A stretch of DNA of 64,000 nt from Parabacteroides sp. GTDB lineage: Bacteria; Bacteroidota; Bacteroidia; Bacteroidales; Tannerellaceae. The notes beneath the pieces were generated by a model. The model searched no databases. It was not told the DNA's origin and saw only the letters and a list, made by a program, of their open reading frames with translations. The position numbers and the translations under genes were made by a program. The DNA is taken from the NCBI GenBank assembly GCA_028689545.1, contig JAQVCX010000004.1:21921-85920 (forward strand), read 5' to 3'. This document shows, one piece after another, positions 60,552 to 64,000 of this stretch; the stretch's first letter is position 1; each line of letters starts with the position of its first letter.

Positions 60552-62018
60552 ATGAAAAGAAGCATTCTATATATCATCGGTCTATGCCTTATCGCACTGG
60601 GGATGTCCTGCTCGGACACGATCCCGGTAAGCAAAGAGACCTCGGAGAAGCCCCTGTTATTTCCGGACTACGCGGGCGTGACGATCCCTTATAATATCGC
60701 TCCCCTAAATTTCGAGCTACAAAACCCACATACGGAAGCTTTCGCCGTACTCAGCTACGGAGAAGAAAAGATACAGGTCAAGGAAAAAGAGGGGCAGTTC
60801 TATCTTCCCCCATCCGCTTGGAGAAAGTTGTTGGAAAACGCCGCGGGCAAAGCGATACAAGTAAAGCTTTACGCAAAAGACAAAGAATGGCTCGCCTATC
60901 CGGAATACTCGCTATTCGTAGCTCCGGAGCCTATGGATCCCTATCTGGCTTACCGATTGATAGAGCCCGGATACGAGCTTTGGAACCAAATGGGTATCTA
61001 CCAGCGATGCCTGGAAGATTATACGCAAAGCCCTATCATGGAAAACAAATACAGCGACCAGAACTGTATGAATTGCCATTCCTTTTGTATGCAAAACCCG
61101 GATAAAATGCTCTTCCATATGAGGGATAAGCATTCGGGAACTTATCTGATAGACGGAGACAAGATCGAGAAATTAAACACGAAGACCGATCAGACACTCT
61201 CGCCCTTGGTCTATCCCTCTTGGCATCCATCGGGGAAATACGTAGCCTTCTCTGTCAACCAGACCAGCCAAAGCTTTCATGCCAACGACAGAAACCGGGT
61301 GGAGGTATTCGACAGCCAATCCGACGTGGTGGTATACGACACGGAAAGACATGAGATTATCAGTACGCCTTCCATTCGGACAGCAGAAGCGTTTGAGACT
61401 TTTCCTACATTCTCTCCCGATGGTAAGACCCTTTACTTCTGCTCGGCAGAGGCACGTTCCATGCCTCATGAATATGCGGAAGTGAAATATAACCTTTGTT
61501 CCATAGCGTTCGATCCCGCGACCCGGAGCTTTGGCTCTCATATAGATACCTTATACAATGCCGGGAAGAATGGGAAGAGCGCCTCTTTCCCCCGTGTTTC
61601 CCCGGACGGGAAATTCTTGGCATATACGCTGTCCGGTTACGGCAACTTCTCGATCTGGCATAAAGACGCGGATCTGTATCTGCTGGATATAGCGAGCGGG
61701 ATCTCCCATTCCTTGCAAAGCGCCAATAGCCCCGACACGGAGAGCTATCACTCTTGGAGTAGCGACAGCCGTTGGATCGTATTCAGTAGCCGAAGGATCG
61801 ACGGGTTATATACACGGCCTTTCTTTACCTATATAGATAAGGAAGGAAACGCGTCGAAGCCTTTCCTCTTGCCTCAAAAGGAAACGGATTACTATCATCG
61901 TTTCATGAAATCGTATAATATACCCGAGTTCATTACCGGGAAAGTATCCTCCAAGATCCGGGTGCTTAGCACACTGGCCAAAGAGGATAAAGGAATTGAC
62001 GTAACTTATCGTAAATAA
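60552..62018 (+). CDS. PD40 beta-propeller lipoprotein with a CxxCH haem-c motif
   Basis: This 488-aa protein has a lipoprotein-type signal (YIIGLCLIALGMSCSD, Cys20). Residues ~25-165 form a beta-rich domain. CMNCHSF (Cys172-Cys175-His176) is a c-type haem attachment motif within a ~40-residue segment (SDQNCMNCHSFCMQNPDKM). After that, four to five TolB/PD40 propeller blades follow (PSWHPSGKYVAFSVNQ; PTFSPDGKTLYFCSAE; PRVSPDGKFLAYTLSG; HSWSSDSRWIVFSSRR). If haem is bound, it is a periplasmic or surface electron-transfer protein. An extra Cys two residues later (SFC) may compete. It lies between two DUF6057 genes. Confidence 0.82.
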   Translation: MKRSILYIIGLCLIALGMSCSDTIPVSKETSEKPLLFPDYAGVTIPYNIAPLNFELQNPHTEAFAVLSYGEEKIQVKEKEGQFYLPPSAWRKLLENAAGKAIQVKLYAKDKEWLAYPEYSLFVAPEPMDPYLAYRLIEPGYELWNQMGIYQRCLEDYTQSPIMENKYSDQNCMNCHSFCMQNPDKMLFHMRDKHSGTYLIDGDKIEKLNTKTDQTLSPLVYPSWHPSGKYVAFSVNQTSQSFHANDRNRVEVFDSQSDVVVYDTERHEIISTPSIRTAEAFETFPTFSPDGKTLYFCSAEARSMPHEYAEVKYNLCSIAFDPATRSFGSHIDTLYNAGKNGKSASFPRVSPDGKFLAYTLSGYGNFSIWHKDADLYLLDIASGISHSLQSANSPDTESYHSWSSDSRWIVFSSRRIDGLYTRPFFTYIDKEGNASKPFLLPQKETDYYHRFMKSYNIPEFITGKVSSKIRVLSTLAKEDKGIDVTYRK

Positions 62019-62027
62019 ATAAATCAC

Positions 62028-63800
62028 ATGAGCACTTTATATAAGAAGATATTCCCCTCCCTCCTATTCATTATAGGTACCGGTATCTTATGGTGGCATT
62101 TACAAACCATTCAAGAGCCTCTCTTTTTCTATCGGGAGCAACAGCAGATTTTCCTCTTCGATTCTGCCTATATAGGTAGCCTACTTAAGCAGATTGGCGG
62201 ATTGGCGACTGTTATCTCTCAATTCTTGATACAGTTTTTCAAGGTTCCGCTTATCGGATCACTCACTACGGCATTGATCGGTGGAGTCTCTAGTTGGTTC
62301 TTCTGGCTGACTTTACGAAAAATACATCCGGCATCGTATCTTTTCCCCTTGGCTTTCCTGCCCATCCTCTTCCAATATCTTTACCTGATGAAAGACAGCT
62401 ATCATTATGAAGGGCTGATAGCCATGCTCTTTTGGGCGTTGGCTCTTCGCGTATATAGCTACGCCGCGGGAAAAGTGAATTGGATATACCGTACCTTGAT
62501 CGGTGGCTTGCTGGGGATCGGATTGTTTTACACGATGGGATCGGTGGCTATCCTATTTGTCCTTAGCTGCTTACTATTTGACGTATTACAAAAGAACGAA
62601 CGCTGGTACGCGAGCTTCATCCCATTGCTCCTGCTACTTGTCGTGGGTTCCCTATGTGTTCTGGGAGGTAGTAAACCCGATTATGATTATGTGTTTTGGA
62701 TGAAAGACTACGTAGCGTATTTCATTGAACTGGAACCATTCTACGGTTTTTCTTGGCAAGTAGCGCTACTCATCATGCCACTATTCTTCCTATCCCGTTA
62801 TTTAGATCACACAAAAACGTACTTAAAGACGTTGATAACCGTAGTATTGCTAACCTCATCCGGTATCTATTATACACAAACGGCTCTCCAGCATAGGAAT
62901 AAAGATTTCTACACGTTGATGCAAATGTTTCATTACATAGATACCGAGCGATGGGATGCTATAATCTCGTCCGACGATCTGAACTATAAGAACTACCTAC
63001 ATCTGAATTGCCTGAACCTTGCCTTGTCGCACAAGGGATGCCTGCTAAACGATCTATTTAAATACCCCCAAAGCGGTATGCAATCCTTGGTGTCGACCTA
63101 TCAAGCGCATTTAGAGGAAAGTTTCCTATTCAGCCAGATATACTACCACATAGGAATCACGTCATTGGCCTATAATTTCGCTTTCGGCACCTCGGTGGGA
63201 ATTACCTATGGCAGTCCCGTCATGACTAAACTGTTGATAAAGTCCCATTTGATATACGGACAGTATCCCGCGGCCGAGAAGTTCATATCCTTATTGGAAA
63301 AGACATGGGCCTATCAGGAATGGGCCTCCGCGCAACGAAAGTTCTTATATAATGACCAAGCGGTGGAAAACGATCCGGATTTAGGTACAAAAAGGGAAAG
63401 CTTGTCTAGCGATAAAGACCTTTTCGCCAATATCATCGGATTATTCGACAACCTGATGATTATATTGAAAGAGAATCCCCGGAATAAAGCCGCGCAGGAT
63501 TATGCGATCGGTACGTTATTGCTATCGAAAGACCTGCCCGCCATAAAAACGTTTGTAGAAAGATTCAGCGGGACGGAAGTACTCCCTACGCTACCTAAGC
63601 CATTGCAACAAGCCGTGATCTCCTACGCGGAGCATGATCCGGGTTATTGCCGCAAGTATGGGGTAAACGATAACGTATTGTCCGAGTTCTCCATATTCAA
63701 GCAACGCGTATTGGGACTGAGACATGCCCGGCGAGATGTAGCGGCTGGAATAGCCGACTATCAGCCTACTTTTTGGTACTATTTAATACTCTCTAAATAA
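62028..63800 (+). CDS. DUF6057 polytopic membrane protein, copy 2
   Basis: This 590-aa paralogue of the gene at 58797 has the same plan: N-terminal helices over ~270 residues, then a TPR-like soluble part. Corresponding segments include YPAAEKFISLLEKTWAYQEWASAQRKFLYNDQA. It is ten bases after the lipoprotein gene and probably cotranscribed. Keeping two copies on either side of one lipoprotein suggests a heteromeric membrane complex. The function is unknown. Confidence 0.75.
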   Translation: MSTLYKKIFPSLLFIIGTGILWWHLQTIQEPLFFYREQQQIFLFDSAYIGSLLKQIGGLATVISQFLIQFFKVPLIGSLTTALIGGVSSWFFWLTLRKIHPASYLFPLAFLPILFQYLYLMKDSYHYEGLIAMLFWALALRVYSYAAGKVNWIYRTLIGGLLGIGLFYTMGSVAILFVLSCLLFDVLQKNERWYASFIPLLLLLVVGSLCVLGGSKPDYDYVFWMKDYVAYFIELEPFYGFSWQVALLIMPLFFLSRYLDHTKTYLKTLITVVLLTSSGIYYTQTALQHRNKDFYTLMQMFHYIDTERWDAIISSDDLNYKNYLHLNCLNLALSHKGCLLNDLFKYPQSGMQSLVSTYQAHLEESFLFSQIYYHIGITSLAYNFAFGTSVGITYGSPVMTKLLIKSHLIYGQYPAAEKFISLLEKTWAYQEWASAQRKFLYNDQAVENDPDLGTKRESLSSDKDLFANIIGLFDNLMIILKENPRNKAAQDYAIGTLLLSKDLPAIKTFVERFSGTEVLPTLPKPLQQAVISYAEHDPGYCRKYGVNDNVLSEFSIFKQRVLGLRHARRDVAAGIADYQPTFWYYLILSK

Positions 63801-63807
63801 AACACTC

Positions 63808-63876
63808 ATGGATAGACAGATCTATACGCATATCAATCGATATGTTTCCCTTTTCACCATCGCCCTCCTAATTTAG
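63808..63876 (+). pseudogene. ORF truncated after 22 codons, possible insertion target
   Basis: This ORF starts seven bases after the DUF6057 stop with good spacing and encodes MDRQIYTHINRYVSLFTIAL then LI and TAG. The hydrophobic run resembles the N-terminus of a membrane or secreted protein, the expected fourth gene of the operon. It ends where sequence composition changes. It may be a gene cut by an insertion sequence whose left end lies near 63871-63880. Confidence 0.5.
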
Positions 63877-64000
63877 GCTGTACAATTTGTTGTGCTAGGA
63901 AACTCGTGCATACTCACGATTTGTCATCATACGTTTTCTTATGGCAAAAGTGCTGTTAAAATCTGATTTTCTCCATGATTCGACATCGGTTACTGAAGTT
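63877..64000 (+). mobile_element. Possible left end of an insertion sequence, right side outside the window
   Basis: The sequence beyond the truncated ORF opens GGCTGTACAATTTGTTGTG, contains a small hairpin (TCGTG/CACGA at about 63904-63920) and leads after ~65 bp to an ATG at 63941. That ORF reads MAKVLLKSDFLHDSTSVTEV up to the edge, resembling the N-terminus of a Bacteroidetes transposase (MAKV..KS is seen in IS1380-type proteins). The family is not certain. The missing right half would decide. Confidence 0.4.

Overview
The window looks like a Bacteroidales chromosome, most likely Parabacteroides (close to P. distasonis). The evidence is a SusC/SusD pair, a fused SecDF, several good matches to the Bacteroidetes promoter (TTTG or TTG, 19-20 bp, TAnnTTTG), and family-specific proteins such as DUF4468 and DUF6057. 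The species is an inference; no 16S gene is present.

Layout. (1) 1-3227: a small RiPP-type locus cut by the left edge. It has a radical SAM maturase and two very short GG-leader precursor genes (57 and 48 codons), divergent from a histidine kinase and OmpR-type regulator. Four hexamers at exactly 11-bp spacing lie just upstream of the precursor promoter. (2) 3418-8447: two membrane metallophosphoesterases, an S41 protease and a PfkB kinase. (3) 8475-8980: three tandem tRNA-Asn genes, a terminator, and five DnaA-box-like nonamers. (4) 8981-12918: a GT87-GT2 fusion, trmB and mrp. (5) 13035-19352: a complete histidine-to-glutamate operon (hutU-ftcD-hutI-cyclodeaminase-hutH). (6) 19570-20873: an Rpn-type nuclease and an integrase remnant. 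(7) 20972-33229: secDF, two DUF4468 proteins, an EEP hydrolase, two overlapping rhomboids, HU, argS and topA. (8) 33390-38909: a GC-rich segment with a TPR protein, an FGE-sialidase fusion, a TPR-HTH regulator, a phosphatase-gene scrap, 42-bp tandem repeats and an unknown protein. (9) 38978-49538: a tight seven-gene operon with a TPR protein, an outer-membrane barrel, two histidine-kinase paralogues that lack the phosphoacceptor histidine, one intact soluble kinase, a receiver-PP2C phosphatase and a repeat-bearing coiled-coil protein. (10) 49632-52570: NUDIX, ROK kinase, VOC and MBL proteins. (11) 52571-63800: a palindrome-rich spacer, susC/susD, then an operon of DUF6057, a PD40 lipoprotein with a CxxCH motif, and a second DUF6057. 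(12) 63808-64000: an ORF that stops after 22 codons, followed by what may be the left end of an insertion sequence.

The two best candidates for undescribed biology are the phosphorelay/phosphatase operon at 38978-49538 and the RiPP locus with its phased operator at 1-3227. Secondary ones are the DnaA-box cluster at 8901-8964, the palindromic word clusters at 12929-13029 and 52791-52880, and the DUF6057/c-type-haem-motif cassette at 58797-63800.
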